DNA of 61,243 nucleotides, taken from the NCBI GenBank assembly GCA_004299705.1, contig SCQS01000065.1, forward strand, positions 1 to 61,243, in the 5' to 3' direction. Under the pieces are notes generated by a model. The model was not told the origin of the DNA and made no database searches. It saw nothing but the letters and a program-made list of their open reading frames with translations. The position numbers and the translations under genes were made by a program. Source of the DNA: Rhodanobacteraceae bacterium. Lineage in GTDB: Bacteria > Pseudomonadota > Gammaproteobacteria > Xanthomonadales > Rhodanobacteraceae. Below, in pieces: positions 1-8,321 of this stretch; the first letter of the stretch is position 1; each line of letters starts with the position of its first letter.

Positions 1-18
1 GGTGTACTCTCTGCTCAT

Positions 19-84
19 GGCGTAGTCTCCTCGGCGTTTGCTGACGCCGTCGTTTGGTTGAACCACCAATCTGGAGACTACGCC
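19..84. repeat. 12-bp perfect inverted repeat
   Basis: GGCGTAGTCTCC at 19-30 is matched by its exact reverse complement at 73-84. Inside it lies a smaller hairpin (GGCGT/ACGCC). A minus-strand frame opens with an ATG at 15-17 and runs off the window, so this could be a regulatory dyad upstream of a truncated gene. Nothing else in 1-130 can be called. Confidence 0.5.
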
Positions 85-130
85 TTCTTCAAATTTCCAC
101 CACCGTTGCTACACGACCGTTCAAGAAGAC

Positions 131-188
131 GGCACCTAACTCATTCCAGCGGACGCGCTACGCGCGCCGCTGATTTCGGGCGTTATGC
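131..188 (+). other. attC: Integron attC recombination site 1
   Basis: The R'' core ACCTAAC is at 134-140 and the R' core GTTATGC at 182-188. Between them are imperfect palindromic arms (CAGCGG against CCGCTG, then GCGC-TAC-GCGC). This is the folded single-strand layout that integron integrases recognise. The site ends the preceding cassette, most of which lies off the left edge of the window. No integron integrase gene is present in this window. Confidence 0.8.
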
Positions 189-229
189 GTCACGGCGAGC
201 CGCTTGCAAGTAGTTAGCATATTTGCTAA

Positions 230-562
230 CATGGCGCATGCCGTACCGGCGAGTACTTCCATCCGCGCGTTCTGTCAGAGATCGAGTCATGGCCGATCGA
301 CGTCGTTGCCGACTTCGCGCGTTTGGCTGAACTCCTTGCGGAGCACGGGCCAAGCCTTCGCTTGCCACACTCGCGCACCCTCGGAGACGGCCTGTTCGAG
401 CTCGGGCCACGTGGGCGTTCTGGCATCGGCCGAGCGCTTTACTGCTTCCTGGTCGGTAAGCGCATCGTAGTGGTCCACGCATTCATCAAAAAGACGCAGG
501 AAACTCCTGACAAGGAGCTCAAGTTGGCTCGTAAACGGGCCAAGGAGTTACAACATGGCTAA
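230..562 (+). pseudogene. HigB/RelE-type toxin, probable 5' frameshift
   Basis: This frame encodes a phage-derived Gp49/HigB-like toxin of the RelE/ParE superfamily, normally a ribosome-dependent mRNA interferase. Family-typical segments EYFHPRVL and ESWP near the N-terminus, GLFELGPRGR and IGRALYCF in the middle, and HAFIKKTQETP near the C-terminus are all in one frame open from 230 to 562. That frame has no ATG, GTG or TTG before the TTG at 323, which would remove the conserved N-terminus. The nearby ATG at 231 is one base out of phase. A one-base indel between 231 and 251 would explain this, so the toxin is probably dead, although a rare start codon cannot be excluded. It overlaps the antitoxin gene by 8 nt, the usual toxin-first arrangement. 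Confidence 0.6.
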
Positions 563-869
563 TCTCAAGTACAAGCCCGTAACTCATGACCATCAAGCCT
601 TTCTGGCTCGCGCGTCCAAGCGCAAGGGCTTCGCTGAGGCTTATGACGCATTGGAGTTGGAATATCAAGTTGCCAACCAAATGCTCAAAGCCCGCTCACG
701 GGCAGGACTTACGCAAGATACCGTCGCGGAGCGCATGGGCACCACAAAAAGCGCTATCTCCCGGCTAGAGTCTGCAGGCAAACAACATGCGCCGTCCATT
801 GTCACGCTTCAGCGCTATGCTCAGGCGGTCGGCTGTGACCTAAAGGTTCAGTTGGTTCCACAAAAGTGA
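555..869 (+). CDS. HigA-type antitoxin, XRE-family helix-turn-helix
   Basis: A 104-aa protein with an XRE/Cro-type HTH at about residues 45-75 (SRAGLTQDTVAERMGTTKSA, then ISRLESAG). In HigBA modules this protein neutralises the toxin and represses the shared promoter. Its ATG overlaps the end of the upstream toxin frame by 8 nt, so translation is probably coupled. The gene ends just before attC site 2, as expected for the last gene of an integron cassette. The antitoxin is intact while the toxin start seems broken, so it may now act only as an orphan antitoxin or regulator. Family assignment is firm; the pairing is inferred from position. Confidence 0.85.
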   Translation: MANLKYKPVTHDHQAFLARASKRKGFAEAYDALELEYQVANQMLKARSRAGLTQDTVAERMGTTKSAISRLESAGKQHAPSIVTLQRYAQAVGCDLKVQLVPQK

Positions 870-939
870 CGCATAACATCCCGATCATGCGGATGCTCAC
901 CCGCTACGCGGGTGGCGCCGCTTGCTTCGGGCGTTGATA
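869..939 (+). other. attC: Integron attC recombination site 2 (end of TA cassette)
   Basis: The R'' core GCATAAC is at 871-877 and the R' core GTTGATA at 933-939. The arms contain a strong hairpin, ACCCGC-TAC-GCGGGT. R'' here is the exact reverse complement of the R' core of site 1 (GTTATGC, 182-188). A cassette excised between G^TT at 182 and G^TT at 933 would therefore recreate a perfectly paired attC. This defines 183-933 as one mobile cassette. No further cassette is recognisable to the right. Confidence 0.85.
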
Positions 940-1171
940 TTACTTTCGCTGTCAAGAGCGGAGCGGTTGTGGAGTTGGCTTGGGTGGTGGGCTGAATCCC
1001 CTGTTGACGACCCCGCGCGTCCGCACAGCGGCCCTGAAACACAGTGAAACCGCCCTCTGCAGCGCCTCAACGCCGCGTTGACACGTGAGGGTTCACCATT
1101 CTTAGCAGGCCCACCGGCATGCATCCGCGTGTCGGTCACATACGGCGCACCAGCGCCACGCGGAGGCAGCA

Positions 1172-2305
1172 ATGTCCATCCCCGTTCGCCAACAAATCAA
1201 GGTTGCCAGCTACATCATCGGGCGCAAATTGCGCGGGGTGAAGCGCTACCCGTTGACGCTGATGCTGGAACCGCTGTTCCAGTGCAACCTCGCCTGCCCC
1301 GGCTGCGGCAAAATCGATTACGAGTCGCACGTGCTCAAGCAACGCCTGTCGGTCGAGGAGTGCATGCAGGCGGTGGACGACTGCGGCGCGCCGATGGTGT
1401 CGCTGGCGGGCGGCGAGCCGCTGATCCACCACGACGTCAAGGAAATCGTCGAGGGCTTCATCGCTCGCGGCAAATACGTCTACCTGTGCACCAACGCGAT
1501 CCTGCTGGAAAAGAAGCTCGACCTGTTCACGCCATCGGACCAGTTGACGTTCTCGGTGCACCTGGACGGCATGCGCGAACGCCACGACGAGAGCGTGGGC
1601 CGCGAAGGTGTGTTCGACATCGCGACGGCAGCGATCCGCGAAGCCAAGCGGCGCGGTTTCCGGGTCAACATCAACACCACGCTGTTCACCACCGCCAAGC
1701 CGGACGAAGTCGCCGAGTTCTTCGACTTCGCCACGAACGACCTGAAGGTGGATGGCATCACGTTCTCGCCGGGCTTCGCCTACGAGCACGCGCCGCGCCA
1801 GGACGTGTTCATGGGCCGCCGCCAGTCCAAGGAGTTGATGCGCAAGATCTTCACGCGCAGGAAGGAAAAGCGCAGCAAGTGGGCGCTCTCGCAGTCCAGC
1901 CTGTTCCTGGATTTCGTGTGCGGCAACCAGGGCTACCAGTGCACCGCGTGGAGCATGCCCTGCCGCAACGTGTTCGGCTGGCAGAAGCCGTGCTACCTGC
2001 TGGTGGACGAAGGCTACGAACCGACCTGGCAGGCCCTGCTCGACAACACCAACTGGGACAACTACGGCGTCGGCCGCAACCCCAAATGCGCGAACTGCAT
2101 GGCCCATTGCGGGTTCGAGGGCACCGCCGCGACCGATGCGATCGCGCATCCGCTCAAGGCGCTGTGGGTCAGCCTGCGCGGCCCGAAACTCACCGGGCCG
2201 TTCGCCGCCGACCCGCCGATCCTGTACGACACGCCGGATCCGAACCAGCGCCACGTCCCGCACAGCAACGTCCCGATCGCGCACTTCGGCAGTATCCAGC
2301 ACTGA
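1172..2305 (+). CDS. hpnH: Hopanoid biosynthesis radical SAM protein HpnH
   Basis: This 377-aa protein has the radical SAM 4Fe-4S motif CNLACPGC (CX3CX2C) near residue 39, followed by a SAM-binding GGEP segment. The Cys-rich C-terminal part (CANCMAHCGF) is typical of HpnH. HpnH joins a 5'-deoxyadenosyl radical to diploptene, giving adenosylhopane, the first step to C35 side-chain hopanoids. The ATG at 1172 follows a GGAGG-like ribosome binding site. It heads a tight operon with HpnB, an acyltransferase and a membrane protein. The squalene-hopene cyclase gene is not in the window. Confidence 0.93.
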   Translation: MSIPVRQQIKVASYIIGRKLRGVKRYPLTLMLEPLFQCNLACPGCGKIDYESHVLKQRLSVEECMQAVDDCGAPMVSLAGGEPLIHHDVKEIVEGFIARGKYVYLCTNAILLEKKLDLFTPSDQLTFSVHLDGMRERHDESVGREGVFDIATAAIREAKRRGFRVNINTTLFTTAKPDEVAEFFDFATNDLKVDGITFSPGFAYEHAPRQDVFMGRRQSKELMRKIFTRRKEKRSKWALSQSSLFLDFVCGNQGYQCTAWSMPCRNVFGWQKPCYLLVDEGYEPTWQALLDNTNWDNYGVGRNPKCANCMAHCGFEGTAATDAIAHPLKALWVSLRGPKLTGPFAADPPILYDTPDPNQRHVPHSNVPIAHFGSIQH

Positions 2306-2324
2306 ACCGGACACGAGGCGGCGC

Positions 2325-3446
2325 ATGGTCCTGCTGATCCTCGCCGCCGCTTCGCTGGCCTGCTGGGCCGGCGTGTTGCTGGCACCGTGGGGCGCTTGGT
2401 TGTGTCGGGAGAAACTGGAGGCCGACACGATGCCCGCGCGGCCGCGCGACGATTTCACCGTGTTGATTCCGGCGCGCGACGAGGCTGCAGTGATCGGCGA
2501 AACCTTGCGCGCCTTGCAAGGAGCGGCACCGGACGCTGCCGTCATCGTGATCGACGATCAGTCCAGCGATGGCACCGCCGGCACGGCACGCGCAAGCGGG
2601 CTGCCGAACCTGCAGGTGATCGCCGGCACCGCGCCACCAGCCGGTTGGACCGGCAAACTGTGGGCGCTCCAGCAAGGCCTGGAGCATGCCGCCACGGCAC
2701 GCGTGTTGTTGCTGGATGCCGACATCCGGCTGGCGCCCGGAATCGTGTCGTCGCTGCAACGCAAGGCTGATGAGGGTAACGCGCTGGTCTCGCTGTGCGC
2801 CGAACCATGCTGGGATGGCATGGCCGCGCGCTGGCTGCTGCCGGCCTTCGTGTATTTCTTCAAGCTGCTGTATCCGTTCGCGCTGGCCAACCGCACGGAT
2901 TCGCGGATAGCCGCGGCGGCGGGCGGCGTGATCCTGATCGACCGCGCGGCGCTGATCGAGGCCGGAGGCTTCGCCGCATGGAGTGATGCGATCATCGACG
3001 ACTGCACGCTGGCGGCGCGCATCAAGCGCACCGGCCGGCGCTGCTGGATCGGCCTGACGCATGGCGCGGCCAGCCTGCGCCGCACGAACTTCCACGCCAC
3101 TGCACACATGATCGCGCGCAGCGCCTTCGTGCAGTTGCGGGAATCGCTGTGGCTGACGCTGGCCGCTTCGCTGTTGTTGATGCTGACATTCTGGATTCCC
3201 GTACTGGCGCTCGCTTTCGGCGCGGGCACGACGCGCGTGCTGGGACTGCTCGCCTGCCTGTCGCTGCTCGCCTGCTACCTGCCGACGCTGATGTATTACC
3301 ACCGCAACCCGCTGGCGGCTGTGCTGCTGCCGCTGGCCGCGACTTTCTTCCTGGCGGCGACCTGGTACTCGGCCTGGCGTGCGCTCGCGGGTACGCGCTC
3401 GCAGTGGAAGGGTCGGCGTTACCGGCGCGGCTCCAGGGCCTGTTGA
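2325..3446 (+). CDS. hpnB: Hopene-associated glycosyltransferase HpnB
   Basis: A 374-aa family 2 glycosyltransferase. An N-terminal membrane segment is followed by FTVLIPARDEA, the nucleotide-sugar-binding DDQSSDGT and the metal-binding LDADIRL motif. The C-terminal third carries several hydrophobic segments. This layout matches HpnB proteins found beside hopanoid genes, which probably glycosylate a lipid at the inner membrane; the exact sugar and acceptor are not shown by the sequence. The ATG at 2325 was preferred over upstream in-frame positions because those overlap hpnH and encode low-complexity arginine-rich sequence. It lies 19 nt after hpnH. Confidence 0.88.
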   Translation: MVLLILAAASLACWAGVLLAPWGAWLCREKLEADTMPARPRDDFTVLIPARDEAAVIGETLRALQGAAPDAAVIVIDDQSSDGTAGTARASGLPNLQVIAGTAPPAGWTGKLWALQQGLEHAATARVLLLDADIRLAPGIVSSLQRKADEGNALVSLCAEPCWDGMAARWLLPAFVYFFKLLYPFALANRTDSRIAAAAGGVILIDRAALIEAGGFAAWSDAIIDDCTLAARIKRTGRRCWIGLTHGAASLRRTNFHATAHMIARSAFVQLRESLWLTLAASLLLMLTFWIPVLALAFGAGTTRVLGLLACLSLLACYLPTLMYYHRNPLAAVLLPLAATFFLAATWYSAWRALAGTRSQWKGRRYRRGSRAC

Positions 3447-4751
3447 ATGCAGCGGCATGCAACGCCATCGACACCCGCCTCCCGGACACATCGCTGGTTG
3501 CCGGATGCCGAACTCGACGCGCACCCTGTCGGCACCTGGTTGCTGGAAATGGGTTTCGATCTGTGGATACGCACGCTCTACAACCGTGTGCTGCTGTTTC
3601 CGGACGATTTCCACATCGCGCCGGGCACCCTGATCGCCTCCAATCACCAGCGTGACGTCGACGGCCCGATGCTGGGCACGGTGCTGGTGCGCCGCAAGGG
3701 CCTGCGCTTCCAGTGGCCCTTGCCGTTCTACGCGACGCGCGAGGACCTGTTCCGGGCCGGCATCCTGGCGCGCCTGACCGTGCACTGGCCGCGCCCGCTG
3801 TCGGCGTTGCTCGCACACATTCCGCTCGCATGGTTCTTCGCTCTGGGCCGCGCCGAACCGATGCGGCGCACGCGCGAATTCACGCTCGGCGAAACCCTGC
3901 GCGCGCTGATCGACATGGGCATGGGCGATGCCGACGCGGCATGGGTACTGAACGCGCGTGGCCGACGCGAAACCGGAATCGTCGCCAACCAGTTCCGCGT
4001 GCGCGAAGCGGTGCTGCGCCGCGACCCGTCGCTGGAAACAGGGTGGGGTCTGCGGCGCCTGACGCCGGTCACGCGCGCACGCATCGCACCCGCGTTCCGC
4101 AGCGCGGTGGCTGCGCAACTCGCGCACTTCGCGCAACGACTGGATCGCGGGCGATGCGTGTACTTCTCGCCCGAAGGCACGATTTCGACGGACGGACATT
4201 TCGGTCGCATCCGCGCCGGTTTTTTTCGGCTCACGCGCACGGCCGAGACGGCACCGTGGGTCCAGCCGATGGCACTGGCCTACGACACACTCGCGCCCGG
4301 CCGCTCGCGGGTGGTGGTGCGGATCGGCGAGCGCTTCCGCGCCGACCCGGCACTCGATCGCCGCGCCTTCGACGCCACCCTGCGCCAGACGATCCTGCAG
4401 TTGGCCCCGGTCACGCCCAGCCACCTGCTCGCGCGCTGGCTGCTGCACGGCCCCGCATCGTTCACGCGCGAAGATCTCGGCGACTGGCTGGCCCACTGCC
4501 GGGCCACATTGCGCGACACGCATCCATCACTCGACCCGCTGCTCGCGGGTGCTAACCTGCGCGGCCTCGCCGGTCAGCGCTTGCGCTGGCTGGAGCGCAA
4601 GGGCCTCGTCGCGCGGCACGGCGGCAACTTCCGGAATCGCTGCGCGCGCGACGCCGAGCCTGGCTGGCGGACGCCCGCCAACGTCGCACGCTATCTTGAC
4701 AACAACCTGGCCGGGCTCGTCCCCGATACCCATCGGGTTTTGCCATGCTGA
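3447..4751 (+). CDS. Lysophospholipid acyltransferase-like protein (PlsC fold)
   Basis: This 434-aa protein carries the glycerol-phosphate acyltransferase signatures NHQRDVD (NHX4D catalytic box) near residue 56 and FSPEGT near residue 237. It is longer than a standard PlsC (about 240 aa); the C-terminal 130 residues are of unknown function. Its ATG immediately follows the hpnB stop codon and it overlaps the next gene by 7 nt, so it is translated as part of the hopanoid operon. It may acylate a lipid carrier or hopanoid glycolipid; this is inference from position only. Confidence 0.75.
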   Translation: MQRHATPSTPASRTHRWLPDAELDAHPVGTWLLEMGFDLWIRTLYNRVLLFPDDFHIAPGTLIASNHQRDVDGPMLGTVLVRRKGLRFQWPLPFYATREDLFRAGILARLTVHWPRPLSALLAHIPLAWFFALGRAEPMRRTREFTLGETLRALIDMGMGDADAAWVLNARGRRETGIVANQFRVREAVLRRDPSLETGWGLRRLTPVTRARIAPAFRSAVAAQLAHFAQRLDRGRCVYFSPEGTISTDGHFGRIRAGFFRLTRTAETAPWVQPMALAYDTLAPGRSRVVVRIGERFRADPALDRRAFDATLRQTILQLAPVTPSHLLARWLLHGPASFTREDLGDWLAHCRATLRDTHPSLDPLLAGANLRGLAGQRLRWLERKGLVARHGGNFRNRCARDAEPGWRTPANVARYLDNNLAGLVPDTHRVLPC

Positions 4752-5752
4752 GAAACCTGTTGTCGCGCGTGCGCCGCCTGCTGAAGCCGCAGGTGATCCT
4801 GCCGATCCTGCTGGCGGTGGCGCTGCTGGTGTTCGCCTTCAGCCTCGGCGATCTGCACAAAGTGGTCGAACGCGTCGGCCGGCTGCCCATCCGCGTCCTG
4901 TGGTTGTCGCTGGCCGCGGCGGCGTGTTACCTCGCGTGCAAGGCGACACAATTGAAACTGATGTTGACCCAGATCGATGTGCGCATCCCGGCGCGCCCGT
5001 TCTGGCTCGCCTTCGCGGTCGGCGAATTGACCGTCACCCTGCCGCTTGGGATGTTCTCGCAGAACTGGGTGCTGTCAGCCTCGCGCCGCGTGCACATCGG
5101 ACGCAGCTCGGCCGCGACGGTGATGATGGTGCTGGCCGAAGTCGCGGTGGTGTTCCTGTTCCTGGCGGTGGCCGGCATCCCCGGACACCCCGACATGCGC
5201 TGGACGGCCGTGGCGTTGCTGGTCGCCGTGGGGCTTTTGCTGCTGGGCCTGCTGCTGTTCGAACACCGCGCGCGCGCATTGGTCGTGCGCCTGAAACACC
5301 GTTGGGCCCGTCGCGGCGCGGACGCCGGGCTGGAAATGCTGCGCGGCCTGCGCAAGTTGTCCACGCCGGTGATGCTGATCGTCAGCATCGTGCTGGCGGC
5401 GGTCTATCTTGGCGCACTCACGTTCGCGTTCTGGATCATCGGGCGCGGCATGGGTGTCCACCATCTGGACTACCTCTCCGCCGCAACCATCTACATGTTC
5501 TCGCTGGCAGTCATCCTGGTCGGCGCGGGCCTTTTCAGCCAGATCGGAACCGTGGAGTTGCTGGGCATGCTGGCGGCGCGGGCGTGGGGCATCGACTACA
5601 CCGATGGCCTGGCGTTGATGCTGGGTTTCCGCATCGTGTGGACGGGCTCGATCTGGCTGCTGTGCCTGCCGATCGTCGGGCTGATGTGGCGCGAAATACC
5701 CCGGCATGCGCGCGCGCCTTCAGCCGATAGCGGCAAGAAAGTTTCCCGTTGA
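4745..5752 (+). CDS. Flippase-like membrane protein (UPF0104/HpnL-like)
   Basis: A 335-aa polytopic membrane protein with about eight hydrophobic segments. It resembles the lysylphosphatidylglycerol synthase transmembrane (flippase) family, including the GELTVTLPLG segment near residue 97. Members encoded in hopanoid clusters are called HpnL. A role in moving a lipid intermediate across the inner membrane is likely but not demonstrated. It overlaps the acyltransferase gene by 7 nt and is the last gene of the operon. Its 3' end overlaps the convergent glycosyltransferase gene by 33 nt. Confidence 0.75.
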   Translation: MLRNLLSRVRRLLKPQVILPILLAVALLVFAFSLGDLHKVVERVGRLPIRVLWLSLAAAACYLACKATQLKLMLTQIDVRIPARPFWLAFAVGELTVTLPLGMFSQNWVLSASRRVHIGRSSAATVMMVLAEVAVVFLFLAVAGIPGHPDMRWTAVALLVAVGLLLLGLLLFEHRARALVVRLKHRWARRGADAGLEMLRGLRKLSTPVMLIVSIVLAAVYLGALTFAFWIIGRGMGVHHLDYLSAATIYMFSLAVILVGAGLFSQIGTVELLGMLAARAWGIDYTDGLALMLGFRIVWTGSIWLLCLPIVGLMWREIPRHARAPSADSGKKVSR

Positions 5753-6799
5753 GGCGGAGATGTCCATGCGCGGAATGCCATGTGCGGCACGTGCGCGTTC
5801 GAGGTCGCGCGGAATGTCGAGGTGCTTCTGTTCGACCGACCACACGTGACCGCGCTCGCGGTGGAAGCGCGAGAGATATTCCTGTTCGCTTTGCCCCGGT
5901 GTCGCCACGAACAAGGCCTTGCGACCCAGACCGGCCAGTTCCATCAACGTGGTGTAGCCCGAGCGCGTCATCACGAGATTGGCGCGGTTGAGCATTTCGG
6001 CCTGGCGGCTGCGGTCGAGGTAGCCGTACACCGTGGCGCCTGCGATTTCGCGACACTCGCCGTCGTCGTGCGGGCGGCCCAGGGTCACCACGATCCGCCC
6101 AGGGACTTCCGGCAACGCCTTCAGCACCATGTCTTCCAGCAAGCCGCGCTGTGGTTCGATGCCCGACACCGAAAAGAACACGTCAATGTCCTGCTCGACC
6201 TCCATGCGCGGCGCGCTGGAGAGCGGCCCGATGTAAACGAGCCGACCGCTGCCCCAATCGAACACCGGATCGTGGCCCAGCCAGCCCGACAGACCGCCAC
6301 TGTCGGCAACATCCGGGATCAGCACCTTGGTGAACCCCTTCAGCAAATCGCGCTGGCCCCATTCCACGAAGCGCTCGGTGAAGTGGCTGAAAAACGGCAC
6401 GCGCTGGTGGATCGAATGGAAGATGCAGTAACTCGGCACGGCAGCCGACCACAAACCGAGGCGGCTGTCCGACACCACGCAGTCGTAATGGCGTTCCCTC
6501 ACCAGCCGTTCGGCCAACCGATGTTCGCGTTTGTAGCCCGCCAGCACCCACGGCATCGCCGCGGTCATGCGCAGGTAGAAGATCGCGGGGTAGCGGCTGA
6601 ACGGCGCCGGCGTGTCGCGGAACGGAAAGAACTCGCAGGCGTTGCCAAGCTCCGACTGCAGCAGGCGCATGCCCGGGCCCGGCGCGATCACGATGGTCAC
6701 CGCATCGCCGCGTTCATGCAGTGCGCGGATCAGGCCCAGGCTGCGCGTGGCGTGCCCGAGCCCCCAGTGATAGACGCCGTACAGAATCCGTCGCCCCAT
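5720..6799 (-). CDS. Glycosyltransferase of the MJ1255/VC2487 (MurG-like) type
   Basis: This 359-aa protein begins with GVYHWGLGHATRSLGLIRAL, the glycine-rich acceptor-side loop of GT-B fold enzymes. The C-terminal half contains VTLGRP and RSGYTTLMELAGLGRKALFV, the nucleotide-sugar-binding region typical of MurG/UGT-like enzymes. It probably transfers a sugar to a lipid or surface polymer. It is transcribed toward the hopanoid operon and the two stop codons overlap, so its expression is separate although a shared lipid-glycosylation pathway is plausible. The substrate is unknown. Confidence 0.7.
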   Translation of the reverse strand: MGRRILYGVYHWGLGHATRSLGLIRALHERGDAVTIVIAPGPGMRLLQSELGNACEFFPFRDTPAPFSRYPAIFYLRMTAAMPWVLAGYKREHRLAERLVRERHYDCVVSDSRLGLWSAAVPSYCIFHSIHQRVPFFSHFTERFVEWGQRDLLKGFTKVLIPDVADSGGLSGWLGHDPVFDWGSGRLVYIGPLSSAPRMEVEQDIDVFFSVSGIEPQRGLLEDMVLKALPEVPGRIVVTLGRPHDDGECREIAGATVYGYLDRSRQAEMLNRANLVMTRSGYTTLMELAGLGRKALFVATPGQSEQEYLSRFHRERGHVWSVEQKHLDIPRDLERARAAHGIPRMDISASTGNFLAAIG

Positions 6800-6942
6800 G
6801 CAAGCCGCCCTTCAACGCGTTGCGCGATGGTGGGATGCTGGCAGGGGTAACGTCAATGGCGCGCGAAAAGGCGGTTCATGCGAAAATCACGCACCCCCGT
6901 CCCCGAAGCTTGGCCAAGGCCATCGTTCGCGCTCAGACGGCA

Positions 6943-6980
6943 CTGCGAGAATCGACAATTCGGCCCCGTAGCTCAGTTGG
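6943..6980 (+). repeat. Duplicated tRNA-Arg 5' end with upstream sequence
   Basis: 6962-6980 reads GGCCCCGTAGCTCAGTTGG, identical to the first 19 bases of the tRNA fragment at 7097. The sequence just upstream (TGCGAGAATC) is also shared with the region before 7097. The match ends abruptly inside the D loop. It is a partial tandem duplication 135 bp apart and cannot form a tRNA. Confidence 0.8.
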
Positions 6981-6981
6981 T

Positions 6982-7032
6982 GGTTGCATGAACGCTTGCG
7001 AGCGTCCGGGGGACGCTCGCGCGAATGCAACC
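6982..7032. repeat. Long palindromic hairpin
   Basis: An inner 10-bp perfect stem (GCGAGCGTCC at 6998-7007, GGACGCTCGC at 7011-7020) has a GGG loop. An outer 8-bp stem pairs GGTTGCAT (6982-6989) with ATGCAACC (7025-7032). It directly follows the truncated tRNA 5' end at 6980 and resembles a REP-type palindrome or a single-strand recombination structure. The rest of 6800-6940 shows no gene. Confidence 0.6.
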
Positions 7033-7096
7033 GGCGAGGCATGGATGCCGACCGGACGGCTCCACCACGGACGGTTCATGCGAGAATCCCGATTCT

Positions 7097-7130
7097 GGCC
7101 CCGTAGCTCAGTTGGATAGAGCATCCCCCT
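7097..7130 (+). pseudogene. tRNA-Arg(CCT) 5' half, cut in the anticodon loop
   Basis: The acceptor strand GGCCCCG, D arm GCTC-AGTTGGATA-GAGC, 5' anticodon stem TCCCC and loop CTCCTAA (anticodon CCT) are present. The next bases (GGAAAAACTG) cannot pair with TCCCC, and no T arm or 3' acceptor strand follows. The break just after the anticodon loop is a usual crossover point for tyrosine integrases, and an integrase gene begins 94 bp downstream. The missing 3' half was not found in the window. Confidence 0.8.
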
Positions 7131-7145
7131 CCTAAGGAAAAACTG

Positions 7146-7190
7146 TACCCTACGGAGGCTAGACGCTGAGCGGTTTTCAGCGTAGGGTTG
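7146..7190. repeat. Nested inverted repeat next to the tRNA break
   Basis: ACCCTACG is repeated in reverse complement as CGTAGGGT about 20 bp further on, enclosing the smaller hairpin CGCTGA/TCAGCG. It lies between the tRNA break and the integrase start, so it could be part of the attachment site or an integrase binding dyad. This is based on symmetry and position only. Confidence 0.45.
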
Positions 7191-7223
7191 ACCTCACAGG
7201 GACAGCCGAGGGACAGCCACCGC

Positions 7224-8321
7224 ATGGCAACGTTTGTCGAGACACCACGTGGGAAGTGGAAGGCGCGCATTCGCAAATTCGGCGTCCCAGAACAGTCGAA
7301 GACGTTCAAACGCAAGACGGATGCAGAGGCTTGGGCGCGTCAGATCGAATCGCAAATTGAACGCGGCGTGTGGCGAGACACGTCAGAGGCTGACCGCACC
7401 ACATTGCGCGAGGCACTGCATCGGTACGAGCGCGAAGTGACACCCAAAAAACGCGGCGGGCAAAATACCGATCGATCGAATCTGCGATTGCTGCGCAGCG
7501 AACGGATAGCAGCACTGACGGTTGGCCGGATTGCTTCGAGCGACCTCGCGCGTCTGCGTGATCAATGGACACGCGATGGGCTGAAGCCTTCCACAATCAG
7601 GCGGCGGATGGTGACACTTTCTCATGTGTTCACGATCGCCAGCAAGGAATGGGGTATGGGCAGTTTGGCCAACCCTGTGCGGAATGTCCGGCTCGCGCCG
7701 GAAAACAATGCTCGCGATCGTCGTGTCAGCGAACACGAAATCAACGCCATCTGCGCCTCGTCGGGCCGTTCAAGCGCGCTTGAATCCTTCGTGAGACTCG
7801 CGGTCGAGACGGCGGCTCGGCGGGGCGAACTGACAAATCTCTGTTGGCGTGACGTGCACCTGGACGGTCGCACCATTCATCTTGAAAAAACCAAAAATGG
7901 CAAACCGCGTGACGTTCCACTTTCCCCCTTCGCCATCGAAATCCTGTGGAAGCTGCGCAAGCGTGGGGTGAAAGCCGACAACAAAGTACTGTGCTGGGCG
8001 CGTGGCGACAGCGCCACGCAAGCTTTCAATCGTGCGCGGGATCGTGCGAGAAAGACCTATCTGGAGAAATGCGAAGAATCGGGGCAAGTGCCCGATTCAT
8101 CTTTCCTCCGTGATCTGCACCTGCACGACCTCAGACATGAAGCAACGTCGCGCCTGGCGTCGTTGTTCGCGATTCACGAACTTACGAAGATCACCGGTCA
8201 CAGCGACACCAAGATGCTGCTGAGGTACTACCACCCGCTCGCGACCGATCTCGCCAATCGATTCCTGCAGGTGAAGAGGATGCGACCCCGGCGCGATTCG
8301 AACGCGCGACCTGCCGCTTAG
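7224..8321 (+). CDS. Tyrosine site-specific integrase
   Basis: This protein of about 365 aa has the phage-integrase layout. The N-terminal DNA-binding part starts MATFVETPRGKWKARIRKFG. The catalytic domain holds the first Arg in ETAARRGELTNL, the HDLRH box and a terminal GHSDTKMLLRYYHP with the second His and the nucleophilic Tyr. The ATG at 7224 was chosen over 7188 because family members start at this point. The last codons (RPRRDSNARPAA) read into the tRNA-Arg gene on the opposite strand, as expected for integrases of tRNA-targeted elements. It probably mobilised an element into tRNA-Arg(CCT). Confidence 0.9.
   Translation: MATFVETPRGKWKARIRKFGVPEQSKTFKRKTDAEAWARQIESQIERGVWRDTSEADRTTLREALHRYEREVTPKKRGGQNTDRSNLRLLRSERIAALTVGRIASSDLARLRDQWTRDGLKPSTIRRRMVTLSHVFTIASKEWGMGSLANPVRNVRLAPENNARDRRVSEHEINAICASSGRSSALESFVRLAVETAARRGELTNLCWRDVHLDGRTIHLEKTKNGKPRDVPLSPFAIEILWKLRKRGVKADNKVLCWARGDSATQAFNRARDRARKTYLEKCEESGQVPDSSFLRDLHLHDLRHEATSRLASLFAIHELTKITGHSDTKMLLRYYHPLATDLANRFLQVKRMRPRRDSNARPAA

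Noticed and set aside
1136-2545. Long antisense open frames under hpnH and hpnB (up to 469 aa, and 777 aa at 2190-4523)
   Set aside because: They mirror the codon structure of the hopanoid genes, are arginine- or histidine-rich and show no domain motifs; typical high-GC shadows.
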